In this document: positions 31,281 through 39,179 of the stretch, in pieces
Numbering within the stretch: the stretch's first letter is position 1
Layout of the letters: the number at the start of each line of letters is the position of its first letter
DNA from: DATBAK01 sp038240075
GTDB lineage: Bacteria; Actinomycetota; Acidimicrobiia; IMCC26256; PALSA-610
Assembly (NCBI GenBank): GCA_038240075.1
Contig: JBBSEC010000021.1
Coordinates: 1 to 47,077, forward strand
Direction: 5' to 3'
Length of the DNA: 47,077 nt
The notes under the pieces: model-generated
The model's database searches: none
What the model was told of the DNA's origin: nothing
The model's input: only the letters and a program-made list of their open reading frames with translations
Program-made: the position numbers and the translations under genes

Positions 31281-33392
31281 GTGTCGGATCACGAGACGCC
31301 CGACCTCCCGCCCGCGCCGTCGACTGAACCCGACGGGCTGATCCTCGACGCCGAGGAGGCCCGCGTCGTCGGCGTACTCGTCGAGAAGGCCCTTTCGACA
31401 CCGGAGAACTATCCGCTCTCGTTGAACGCGATCGTCACCGCGTCGAACCAGTCGACCAACCGGGATCCGGTCGTCTCCTACGGCGAGAGCACGGTCGAAA
31501 CCGCGCTCGAAGGCCTGCGCGAGAAGAAGCTCTCGCGTCGCATCAAGGCGGTCGGTCAGCGGGTCGTGAAGCACCGGCACGTGCTCGACGAGACCCTCGG
31601 CCTCGACCCGGCCGAGCTCGCAGTGATTGCGCTGCTGCTGTTGCGGGGGCCGCAGACGGTTGGTGAGCTCAAGACGCGGAGTCCGCGCCTGCATCCGTTT
31701 GCGTCGCTCGGCGACATCGAAGCCGTGCTGACGGGCCTCGCGGCTTCAGAGCGCGGGCTCGTCGTGAACCTGCCCCGTCGACCGGGGCAGAAGGAGAGCC
31801 GCTGGGCCGAGCTCCTCACGTCGACCGACGCCGACGCGGCCGCGGTTCGAGCCGCCGCGGCCGACGCGGCGCGGCCGCCGGTGTCGACACCAACGCCGAC
31901 GCGCGCCGCGGCGTCATCGCCGGGTTCGCGTCCCCAGTTCTCACCGGTGCGCACCGGCTCGATCTCGTCCGACCCGCTGCCGCCGCGCGCGTTCACGCCG
32001 TCGCCTCCGTCGGCGCAACCCATTCCGATTCGCAACCCTGCGACCGGCGTGCTGATCCGCGACATCGAGGTCGACGGCGCCGGGTCGGTCGAGGCGAAGG
32101 TCCGTCGGGCGCGCGACGCGCAGCCCGCGTGGGCGGATCGTCCGTATGAGGCCCGGGCCGTGGTGCTGCTCGACTTCGTCGATCGGCTCGAGGCCGCAAT
32201 CGACGAGTGCGCGGCGACGACCACCTCGGAGACCGGCAAGCCGATCACGCAGGCGCGAAGCGAGATCCGGGCGGTGCGCGAGCGGGTCGAGTACCTCGTC
32301 GACAAGGTGGCCACGGTCGCTGCACCGCAGGCCGTCACCACGACCGACGCACTCGAGGAAGCGATCACCTACGAGCCCGCCGGTGTCGTCGCGCACGTGA
32401 GCGCGTGGAACTACCCGTACTTCGTCGGCCTGAACTCGATCGTGCCGGCGCTCCTCGCCGGCAACGCGGTCGTCTACAAGCCGTCCGAGCTCGCGTCGCT
32501 GACGGGCCTGCGCATCACCGACCTGCTGCACGTTGCCGGCGTGCCCGTCGACGTGTTCCAGGCCGCGATCGGCGGTGGTGCGACCGGCGCCGCGCTCGTC
32601 GATTGCGATGTCGACGTGGTGTGCTTCACCGGTTCATACGCGACGGGTCGCAAGGTCGCGGTCGCGGCAGCCGAGCGGCTCGCGCGGGCGCAGCTCGAGC
32701 TCGGCGGCAAGGACGCGGCCTACGTGTGCGACGACGTCGACATCGCGCGCGGCGCGGCCGCCGTCGCCGAGGGGATCTTCTACAACGCGGGCCAATCCTG
32801 CTGCGCGATCGAGCGGGTGTACGTGCAGGCCTCGGTCTTCGACGACTTCGTCGACGCGCTGGTCGAAGAGGCTCGCACCTACGTTCCGGGCGACCCGACC
32901 GACGAGAGCACGCGCCTCGGTCCGCTTGCTCGTGCCGAGCAACCCGCGCACCTCGCCGGGCAGGTCGACGACGCGCTAGAGCGCGGGGCCAAGCTCGCGC
33001 TCGAGGGCGGCCGCGTCGACCGGCCCGGGAACTACTTTGCGCCGGTGGTGCTCGTCGGCGTCGACCACTCGATGAAGGTGATGCGCGAAGAGTCGTTCGG
33101 GCCCGTGATCGGCGTGCAGAAGGTCAACAGCGACGGCGAAGCCGCCCGGCTCACCGCCGACACCGAGTACGGGCTCACCGCCGCGATCTTCACCGACGAT
33201 CGTGAGCGCGCGGAGCGCTTCCTCACCCGCGCGGAGGCCGGCACCGTCTATTGGAACTGCAGCGACCGCACGACCGCGCGCCTCCCATGGGCCGGGCGCA
33301 AGCACTCCGGCCTCGGTGTCTCGCTCGGCGAAGCCGGTATCCACGCCTTCCTGCGCGAGAAGGCCTGGCACTCCCGCCCGCCTTCGCGTTGA
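31281..33392 (+). CDS. Fusion of YceH (DUF480) and aldehyde dehydrogenase
   Basis: One uninterrupted 703-residue frame encodes two unrelated proteins. Residues about 21-180 are a full YceH/UPF0502 domain (double winged helix): EARVVGVLVEKALSTPENYPLSLNAIVTASNQSTNRDPV, LLLLRGPQTVGELKTRS and PGQKESRWAELL. Residues 181-246 are an Ala/Pro/Thr/Ser-rich linker. Residues about 247-700 are a complete NAD(P)-dependent aldehyde dehydrogenase with VSAWNYPYF, FTGSYATGRKV, ELGGKD (E473), NAGQSCCAIERVYV (C507) and EESFGPVIGV. YceH is normally a separate protein. GTG 31281 is 6 bp after the LLM gene. An internal GTG (codon 223, base 31947) could make the dehydrogenase alone. The aldehyde substrate is not evident. 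Confidence 0.9.
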   Translation: MSDHETPDLPPAPSTEPDGLILDAEEARVVGVLVEKALSTPENYPLSLNAIVTASNQSTNRDPVVSYGESTVETALEGLREKKLSRRIKAVGQRVVKHRHVLDETLGLDPAELAVIALLLLRGPQTVGELKTRSPRLHPFASLGDIEAVLTGLAASERGLVVNLPRRPGQKESRWAELLTSTDADAAAVRAAAADAARPPVSTPTPTRAAASSPGSRPQFSPVRTGSISSDPLPPRAFTPSPPSAQPIPIRNPATGVLIRDIEVDGAGSVEAKVRRARDAQPAWADRPYEARAVVLLDFVDRLEAAIDECAATTTSETGKPITQARSEIRAVRERVEYLVDKVATVAAPQAVTTTDALEEAITYEPAGVVAHVSAWNYPYFVGLNSIVPALLAGNAVVYKPSELASLTGLRITDLLHVAGVPVDVFQAAIGGGATGAALVDCDVDVVCFTGSYATGRKVAVAAAERLARAQLELGGKDAAYVCDDVDIARGAAAVAEGIFYNAGQSCCAIERVYVQASVFDDFVDALVEEARTYVPGDPTDESTRLGPLARAEQPAHLAGQVDDALERGAKLALEGGRVDRPGNYFAPVVLVGVDHSMKVMREESFGPVIGVQKVNSDGEAARLTADTEYGLTAAIFTDDRERAERFLTRAEAGTVYWNCSDRTTARLPWAGRKHSGLGVSLGEAGIHAFLREKAWHSRPPSR

Positions 33393-33455
33393 TGCGCTCG
33401 TGCCGTGGTCGGCACTGGCGTTGCTTCTCGATCCGCCAACCAGCAGGCTGCGTCG

Positions 33456-33929
33456 ATGCCAATTGAGGTCGAGTTCATCTCCACGCTGGACGCCCCGCCC
33501 GCCGTCGTGTGGGATCGAGTCGTACGGGTGACCGGCGCGAACGCCGAGCTGTGGCCGTTCGCGAAGATGACGCGGCCGTTCGTCGTCGACCGCCTCACTG
33601 CGCCCGGGGACGGAGGGCTTCCTCCGTTCCGCAGCTGGTTTCTGGTGTTCGGCGTGGTGCCGATTGATCGACGCACCATGCACTTCGAGGTGCTGGAGGA
33701 GGGGCGTTTCGTCGAGAGCTCGACCAGCTGGCTCAACGGGAGCGCGCGTCACGAGCGAACCGCGGTCGCGGGCGTCGGTGATTCAACGGTTCTCACCGAC
33801 CGGTTGGTCATCGAGTCTCGTGGAAAGCTCGTCGACGCGCTGATTCGGGCGGGTGTCACACAGACGTTCCGCCGTCGTCACCGCCGGCTCCGTCGGCACT
33901 TCCACAAGGCAGATCGAGCGCGGCGCTAG
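33456..33929 (+). CDS. SRPBCC-fold hypothetical protein
   Basis: This 157-residue protein begins MPIEVEFISTLDAPPAVVWDRVVRVTGANAELWPFAKM, the usual opening of START/SRPBCC lipid-binding-like proteins. It has mixed strands in the middle (FRSWFLVFGVVPIDRRTMHFEVLEEGRFVESSTSWLNG) and a very basic C-terminal helix (QTFRRRHRRLRRHFHKADRARR). That tail could contact membrane or nucleic acid. ATG 33456 starts directly at the conserved part; GTG 33405 would add 17 residues. It meets the ABC permease gene tail to tail in a CTAG overlap. Confidence 0.75.
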   Translation: MPIEVEFISTLDAPPAVVWDRVVRVTGANAELWPFAKMTRPFVVDRLTAPGDGGLPPFRSWFLVFGVVPIDRRTMHFEVLEEGRFVESSTSWLNGSARHERTAVAGVGDSTVLTDRLVIESRGKLVDALIRAGVTQTFRRRHRRLRRHFHKADRARR

Positions 33930-34558
33930 TTCAGGCGGTTGGCGAGGGCACCGGACGCGGCGACCGCGGCGACGGCGGCGCCCAGCGCGACGGCGCTCAG
34001 GACGAGCAGGCCGCCCGTGCGGTCGTCGTTCAGCTGCCGAAGGACGTGCTGCACCGGCGGGAGCAGGACCAGCACGACCAGGGCGCCGATCGAGACGAGC
34101 AGCGTGACGCCGCCGTTGCGGACGACGGGCCGGTGCAGCAGGGTGCCGATCCCGACGCCGATGGCCGTGGCCGCGAGCTGCAGAAGGACGCACGCGCCGT
34201 AGATGCGGACGTTGCTGACCGGCCGCGACGGCGTGGCCGCGAGCGCGATCCCGACGACCGTCGGTACCAGTGCGATCGCGTTGCCGGCGACGTACGCGGA
34301 GATCGCACGCGACCGCTGAAGCCTTGCGGGCGAGCCGGCGACCGCGGCGAGGAGCTCACGGTGTCCGTCGTCGTCGACGTTGCCGACCGCGATCGTGAGC
34401 CAGCACGTGATCGCGACGACCACCATGAAGGCGCTGCTCGCGTTGCTGAGCGCGCTGCCGGGATCCGAGATCGTGAACGACGACCAGATCAGCACGAGGA
34501 GCGCCGCACCGAGCCATCGCATGGATCGCGCCGTCAGGCGCAGGTTGAACAGGATCAC
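33926..34558 (-). CDS. Membrane protein, putative ABC exporter permease
   Basis: This 210-residue protein is very hydrophobic with about six helices: LGAALLVLIWSSFTI, FMVVVAITCWLTIAVG, YVAGNAIALVPTVVGIALAA, YGACVLLQLAATAIGVGIGTLL, GGVTLLVSIGALVVLVLLPP and LLVLSAVALGAAVAAVAASGALA. The first cytoplasmic loop has GNVDDDGHRELLAAVAGSPARLQRSRA, similar to small ABC-2 permeases. Its position 10 bp after an ABC ATPase gene on the same strand makes it the likely partner. GTG 34558 is the start. The cargo is unknown. Confidence 0.78.
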   Translation of the reverse strand: MILFNLRLTARSMRWLGAALLVLIWSSFTISDPGSALSNASSAFMVVVAITCWLTIAVGNVDDDGHRELLAAVAGSPARLQRSRAISAYVAGNAIALVPTVVGIALAATPSRPVSNVRIYGACVLLQLAATAIGVGIGTLLHRPVVRNGGVTLLVSIGALVVLVLLPPVQHVLRQLNDDRTGGLLVLSAVALGAAVAAVAASGALANRLN

Positions 34559-34568
34559 GTGTGACCGT

Positions 34569-35309
34569 TCACGTGCGCTCGGTGACGTACCGGAAGCCGA
34601 TCTCGGTGCCGCGTCGGGTCAGCTCACCGACGTTCGCGGCCGGCCCGCGCAGGCTGACGGTGATCTCGGCGATCGCGGAGGCGGTCTCGATCGTGAGCTG
34701 GCCCTGGCGGATCACGGCGACGCGGTCGGCACCGACGATCGTCTGGGTCTGTTGCTCGGTGAACAGCACGCCTGCGCCGCGAGCGCGGGTCTCGGCCATG
34801 AGCGCGAGCAACGCGGCGGCGCCGTGACTGTCGAGGCCCTCCGCGGCCTCGTCGACCACGATGAGATCGGCGCGGCTGCTGAAGGCATCGGCGAGCAGGA
34901 GCTTGCGCAGATTGCCGAACGACAGCTCGCGGCAGGGTCGCCCGAGGTCGCCGTCGAAGGCGAGCTGCTCGAGCACGGCGGTCGGCGCAACCCGGCGATC
35001 GCGGCGCACGCCGCCGAGCCACGTGGCCGCGGGGAGCAACGGCGGTTCGACGGCCGCAGGGACATAGGCGAGGGTCGGGTGCCCGATCCGCCGGCCCGCC
35101 GAGGGCCGGAGCAGATTGGCCGCGACGCGCAGCAGCGTGGTCTTGCCGGCGCCGTTCGGGCCGGTCACACCGATGACTTCACCCGGCGCGAGGGTCAAGC
35201 TGAGATCGTGCAGGATCGGGCGACCGCCGAGCCGGACGGTGACGGCGTCGAGTGCGACGAGCGGCGGCGACGACCCGTGGCTCGGGAACGAGCTCAGTGG
35301 CCGTCCCAC
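34569..35309 (-). CDS. ABC transporter ATP-binding protein
   Basis: This 246-residue ATPase has Walker A VTGPNGAGKTTLLRVAANLL, a variant signature ELSFGNLRKLLLADAF (LSFGN in place of LSGGQ), Walker B DLIVVDEAAEGLD and LFTEQQT at the H-loop. The H-loop His is replaced, which is seen in some exporter ATPases. About 40 extra residues follow the domain. GTG 35309 overlaps the end of the upstream carboxylesterase by 16 bp and gives a normal N-terminus (PLVALDAVTVRLGGRPILHDLSL). It forms a two-gene exporter with the following permease gene. Confidence 0.87.
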   Translation of the reverse strand: MGRPLSSFPSHGSSPPLVALDAVTVRLGGRPILHDLSLTLAPGEVIGVTGPNGAGKTTLLRVAANLLRPSAGRRIGHPTLAYVPAAVEPPLLPAATWLGGVRRDRRVAPTAVLEQLAFDGDLGRPCRELSFGNLRKLLLADAFSSRADLIVVDEAAEGLDSHGAAALLALMAETRARGAGVLFTEQQTQTIVGADRVAVIRQGQLTIETASAIAEITVSLRGPAANVGELTRRGTEIGFRYVTERT

Positions 35310-36790
35310 AGCACGCGGGTCTCCGGCATCGGATCGTCGAGGAGCTCCCACGTCTCGTCGATCCGCATCGTCGCGCGGCGCTCGGTGTCGTATTGGGGCC
35401 ACTCGGGGATGTCGGCATGCCCGGGGGCACCATCACGCGCGAACGCGATCCACGCGGCGTGCATGCGGCGCGCGATGCCAGCGCGCTCCTCGCCGGTGCC
35501 GGTGAAGACCTCGCCGCCCGGCTGGTCGAGCGTGTCGAAGACGAACGGGATCTCGAGCGCGTGCGTCGACTTCAGCACGCCGCCGAACACGGGGGTCTCC
35601 CACGTGAACAGGTACGACCACACCGGCGCGTGCGCGAGCTGCTGCTCCGCGAGCCGGATCGCCGGGACGCGGAACAGCGCATCGGTCGCGATCGCGATCC
35701 ACAGCTCCGAGAGGGAAGCATCCGGTTGGAGCTTGCGGTACGCCGCGAGGACGTGGTCGATGCTGCCGCCGAAGAACGGGGCGATGCGTTCGCGGATCGC
35801 GGTTTCGTCGAGCGTCGCGAGCGCCGGGTCCATCAGGCTGAAGAGCGTCATCTCGTCGTGGTTCGTCCCGATGAGCAGCCGCACACCGGCCGCACTGCCC
35901 GCGGCGATCGCGTCGAGCGCGGGTTGGGGGAGCGCGACGCCGTCGACGACCGGCTGGAACGGCAGGCCGTTCGCGCCGGTCTCGAGGCCCACGGCCGCCT
36001 GCGCGGCGATGATCTCGTCGGTCGTCTTCGCGTACATCGCGTCGAGGTCGCCGGGCTTCACTCCCAGGGTCTCGACGATGACGTTCGCGATCTCCGTCGC
36101 GTGCTCGGTCGTCGCGAACCACGATGCCGCGCCGCTCTCGGGGATCGCGGCAGTGAAGAGACCGCTCGCGGCGGGCATCCCGAGCAGGGTTGCCACGCTG
36201 CCGGCGCCGGCCGACTCTCCGAAGATCGTGACCCGCTCGGGGTCACCGCCGAACCCTTCGATGCAGTCGCGCACCCACTCGAGCGCGGCGACCTGGTCGA
36301 GGAGGCCGAGATTGCCGGAGCCCGCGACCTCAGAGCCGAACAGATCCGAGAGGTGCAGGAAGCCGAACGCACCGAGCCGGTAGTTGATCGTGACGACGAC
36401 GACATCGCCGTGCGTCGCGAACGCGGTGCCGTCGTACCAGGGGGTCGCGCCCTCGCCGAACATGAACGCGCCGCCGTGGATCCACACCAGCACCGGCCGG
36501 CGCTCGTCGTCGAGGCCGGGCGTGGTCACGTTCAGGTAGAGGCAGTCCTCACTCTTGGTCCGAGGAGTGCCGCCCATCATCGCGTCGAGCATGAACTCGC
36601 CCTGCGCGGCCTGGGCCGAGAACTGCGTGGCGTCGCGCACGTCGTTCCACGGCACTTCGCGCTCGGGAGTCTTCCAACGGCGCCGACCGACCGGAGGCGT
36701 CGCGTACGGAATGCCGCGGAAGACGTGGACCCCGTTCTCCTCGAGTCCCTGCACCTTGCCGCTGCGAGTGTCGACGATCGCGCCAGTCAT
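35294..36790 (-). CDS. Type-B carboxylesterase/para-nitrobenzyl esterase family
   Basis: This 498-residue alpha/beta hydrolase has the catalytic Ser193 in TIFGESAGAGSVATLL. The oxyanion HGG is in VWIHGGAFMFGEG, the acid is probably E313 in GTNHDEMTLF, and His410 is in STHALEIPFVF. EDCLYLNVTTPG, a cholinesterase-family signature with the disulfide-type Cys, is also present. There is no signal peptide, so the enzyme is cytoplasmic. It would hydrolyse esters such as short-chain or aromatic ones. An AGGGGG site precedes ATG 36790, and TACGAT about 20 bp further up may be the -10. It overlaps the ABC ATPase gene and may be in one transcript with it. Confidence 0.93.
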   Translation of the reverse strand: MTGAIVDTRSGKVQGLEENGVHVFRGIPYATPPVGRRRWKTPEREVPWNDVRDATQFSAQAAQGEFMLDAMMGGTPRTKSEDCLYLNVTTPGLDDERRPVLVWIHGGAFMFGEGATPWYDGTAFATHGDVVVVTINYRLGAFGFLHLSDLFGSEVAGSGNLGLLDQVAALEWVRDCIEGFGGDPERVTIFGESAGAGSVATLLGMPAASGLFTAAIPESGAASWFATTEHATEIANVIVETLGVKPGDLDAMYAKTTDEIIAAQAAVGLETGANGLPFQPVVDGVALPQPALDAIAAGSAAGVRLLIGTNHDEMTLFSLMDPALATLDETAIRERIAPFFGGSIDHVLAAYRKLQPDASLSELWIAIATDALFRVPAIRLAEQQLAHAPVWSYLFTWETPVFGGVLKSTHALEIPFVFDTLDQPGGEVFTGTGEERAGIARRMHAAWIAFARDGAPGHADIPEWPQYDTERRATMRIDETWELLDDPMPETRVLWDGH

Positions 36791-36823
36791 CCAGGCCCCC
36801 TTGTGTGCGCCAGATCGTAGGCG

Positions 36824-37657
36824 TCAGATGCGGTCCCAGACCATCTTGTTCAACGACTCCCGGCCCGCGCTGTCGACGGCGTCGAGCATCTCGACCGGGC
36901 TGTGCTTGTTGATGTGGCCGATGAGCATGTTGTAGACGCTGTACCCGCAGAGCTCCCGCAGCCGGGGCGAGAAGCCCGCCGCGATCTCGCGCGGGATGCC
37001 GAGCTGCTGGTTCTCCTGCTGGCGGATCCAGCCCGCGCAGTAGTTCATCGCGATCCCGACGCGCCGTTCGTCGGTCGTGTTGGCACCGCCGCCGTGCCAC
37101 AGGCTGCCAACCCACACGAGCACGGATCCCTTCTCCATCTCCGCGGGGATCGAGTCGTAGTCGGTGCCGTAGTCGGGCGAGTGGTCGAGGAGGTGCGTGC
37201 CGGGCACGATGCGCGTCGCGCCGTTCGCCTCGGTGAAGTCGGTCAGGGCCCACATCGTGTTGCAGACGGTCGGGACGTGCGGCTTCGGAAGCGGGATGAG
37301 CTGGTCGTCGGCATGGATTGGCTGCGCCTGCTCACCGGGAAGGATCGAGATCGACGAGAGCGACGACACGAGGCAACCGGGATCGAGCACCGCGTCGACG
37401 ATCGGCAGCACTCCGGGATGGACGGGGACCTGCTCGTACAGCGCGCCGAACGCGAGCAGGTTGTAGATGCGGATCGTCGCCGCACCTTCGAACGAGTTGC
37501 CCGCGGGCTCGACCGCGAACGCCCGCTCGAGCCGGAGCAGGTCGTCGGAGAGCTCGTCAACGAGGCTCGCATCGAGCACGTTCTCGAGGATCGTGTACCC
37601 GTCGGTCGCGATTCTCATCGCGTGGCGCTGCGCGTGGTCTTCGATCTGGGCGGTCAC
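36824..37657 (-). CDS. Phytanoyl-CoA dioxygenase (PhyH)-family protein
   Basis: This 277-residue Fe(II)/2-oxoglutarate-dependent dioxygenase has iron ligands H115 and D117 in QPIHADDQLIPLP and H188 in GSLWHGGGANTTDERR. R199 probably holds 2-oxoglutarate. VPGTHLLDHSPDYG and RIVPGTH are typical of PhyH members that hydroxylate small metabolites. The C-terminal part is close to ectoine-hydroxylase and other actinobacterial PhyH proteins, but the substrate is open. GTG 37657 lies 7 nt after a -10 (TACCGT) that shares its TA with the divergent carbonic anhydrase promoter. Confidence 0.88.
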   Translation of the reverse strand: MTAQIEDHAQRHAMRIATDGYTILENVLDASLVDELSDDLLRLERAFAVEPAGNSFEGAATIRIYNLLAFGALYEQVPVHPGVLPIVDAVLDPGCLVSSLSSISILPGEQAQPIHADDQLIPLPKPHVPTVCNTMWALTDFTEANGATRIVPGTHLLDHSPDYGTDYDSIPAEMEKGSVLVWVGSLWHGGGANTTDERRVGIAMNYCAGWIRQQENQQLGIPREIAAGFSPRLRELCGYSVYNMLIGHINKHSPVEMLDAVDSAGRESLNKMVWDRI

Positions 37658-37664
37658 GACCGAG

Positions 37665-37674
37665 ACGGTAGCGT
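37665..37674. promoter_or_regulatory. Divergent leaderless promoters sharing one TA step (second case)
   Basis: ACGGTAGCGT gives TAGCGT on the plus strand (37669-37674), 8 nt before GTG 37683. It gives TACCGT on the minus strand (37670-37665), 7 nt before GTG 37657. The TA at 37669-37670 is common to both. Confidence 0.5.
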
Positions 37675-37682
37675 CACCAATC

Positions 37683-38204
37683 GTGGCTATCTACGCCCTG
37701 GGCGACCAGGTGCCCGAGATCCATCCCGACGCGTTCGTGCATCCCGACGCCACCGTGATCGGATCGGTCGTCATCGGGGCGGAGTCGAGCGTGTGGCCCC
37801 GGGCCGTGCTCCGCGGCGACTACGGGTTCATCACCGTGGGTGCCCGCACGTCGATCCAGGACGGCAGCGTGATCCACACCACGCGCGACTTCCCGACGTC
37901 GATCGGTGACGACTGCGTGATCGGGCACCTGGTGCACATGGAGTGCTGCACCATCGAGGACGCGGCGCTCGTCGGATCGGGCTCGATCGTGCTGCACCAC
38001 GCGATCGTGCGCACCAACGCGCTCGTCGGCGCCGCCGCGCTCGTCCCGAACGGGATGGAGGTGCCGAGCGGTGCGATGGCGCTCGGCGTGCCCGCGAAGC
38101 TCCGGCTCGACTCTGTCGAACCCGGCGCGTTCCTCGAGAACGCCGCCAACTACGTCCGCAACGCGCGCGACTTCAAGCAACGACTCCGTCTGATCGACGG
38201 CTAG
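37683..38204 (+). CDS. Gamma-carbonic anhydrase-like (YrdA/PaaY) hexapeptide protein
   Basis: This 173-residue left-handed beta-helix protein has hexapeptide repeats from HPDAFVHPDATVIGSVVIGAESSVWPRAVLRGDYG to ALVPNGMEVPSGAMALGVPAKL. The metal-binding His residues lie in DGSVIHTT, IGHLVHMECC and LHHAIV, in the pattern of gamma-class carbonic anhydrases. Many such proteins have weak or no anhydrase activity and some act as thioesterase helpers. A C-terminal helix follows the beta-helix. GTG 37683 is supported by the -10 spacing. Confidence 0.9.
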   Translation: MAIYALGDQVPEIHPDAFVHPDATVIGSVVIGAESSVWPRAVLRGDYGFITVGARTSIQDGSVIHTTRDFPTSIGDDCVIGHLVHMECCTIEDAALVGSGSIVLHHAIVRTNALVGAAALVPNGMEVPSGAMALGVPAKLRLDSVEPGAFLENAANYVRNARDFKQRLRLIDG

Positions 38205-38304
38205 ATCCCGCGGGTACGCGAGCGGCGCGTAGGCGTCCGGAGTGGCGAGCGACTCGACAGACGACGCTGACCATTGCAGCGTCCGAGCGAGCGCGACCAG
38301 AGAT

Positions 38305-39006
38305 TTAGATCACCGCGCCGACGATGTGGCCGATGAGCGCGGTGAGCGCCATCGCGAAACCGCCGCCGACGACGACGCGCACCGCGGGGCGCCGCCACGG
38401 TGCGCCACCCGCCTTCGCGCCGAGGATGCCGAGCACGAAGAGCCCGACGAGCGCGACACCCGCGGTGATCCCGACCCGCAGGGCGCGCGGCGCGAGGCCG
38501 ACCGCGACGAGCGGTGCGATTGCGGCGACCGTGAACGACACGGCCGAGGTCCATGACGCCTGCAGCGGACGCGCCGTCGCGATCTCGGTGATGCCGAGCT
38601 CGTCGCGCGCGTGCGCACCGACCGCGTCGTGTGCCTGCAGCTGTTCGGCGACCTGGCGGGCCAGGGCGGGATCGAGGCCGCGGTGGACGTAGATCGTCGC
38701 GAGCTCGTGCAACTCGGCCTCGGGGTGCGACTCGAGCGCTTCGGCCTCCATGCGCAGGTCGGCGAGCTCGGTGTCGCGCTGCGAGCTCACCGAGATGTAC
38801 TCACCGACCCCCATCGACATCGCGCCGGCGATTAACCCGGCCAGACCCGCGGTCATCACCGCGGTTCGAGACGAGTTCGCCGCGGCGACACCGATGACCA
38901 GGCTCGCGACCGAGACGATCCCGTCGTTGGCGCCGAGCACCGCGGCCCGCAGCCACCCGATGCGCGAGCTGCGGTGGTCCTCCGGCGCGTGCATCACTGT
39001 CTTCAT
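38305..39006 (-). CDS. VIT1/CCC1-family iron/manganese transporter
   Basis: This 233-residue membrane protein starts with IGWLRAAVLGANDGIVSVASLVIGVAAA, the hallmark first helix of the VIT1/CCC1 family. GLIAGAMSMGVGEYISVSSQRDTELADL forms helix 2 and the start of the cytoplasmic metal-binding region (E-rich residues about 85-130). Three more helices follow at the end. It would move Fe2+ or Mn2+ across the membrane to limit toxicity. Five helices and this length are usual. ATG 39006 is chosen; M5 is an alternative. The 100-bp gap to the convergent carbonic anhydrase gene holds only a weak GACGCT/AGCGTC stem (38263-38283). Confidence 0.92.
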   Translation of the reverse strand: MKTVMHAPEDHRSSRIGWLRAAVLGANDGIVSVASLVIGVAAANSSRTAVMTAGLAGLIAGAMSMGVGEYISVSSQRDTELADLRMEAEALESHPEAELHELATIYVHRGLDPALARQVAEQLQAHDAVGAHARDELGITEIATARPLQASWTSAVSFTVAAIAPLVAVGLAPRALRVGITAGVALVGLFVLGILGAKAGGAPWRRPAVRVVVGGGFAMALTALIGHIVGAVI

Positions 39007-39142
39007 TGTCGCGCTCGCTCTGCTCGTTTCGGGGGTTCGATGCTTGACGTCGAGTCGCTCGCCGCTCCTGACGCCTCAGGCGCCGCTCGCGTGCCTGCGG
39101 GAGCGCCCTTGCACGGCGTGGAGGTCTCCCTGGTCACCGTTG

Positions 39143-39148
39143 TAGCCT
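39143..39148 (+). promoter_or_regulatory. Candidate -10 (TAGCCT) of the thiolase gene
   Basis: TAGCCT lies 31 bp before the thiolase ATG, which has its own AGGAG site. This is therefore a leadered promoter, unlike the many leaderless ones here. No clear -35 was seen. Confidence 0.35.
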
Positions 39149-39179
39149 GCGCCGTCGTCCTCAGAGTGCAGGAGTCCCG

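Noticed and set aside
28698..31694. A 998-codon open frame on the minus strand
   Set aside because: It runs through the histidine phosphatase, thioesterase, LLM and YceH genes in the wrong frame and has shadow-like composition.
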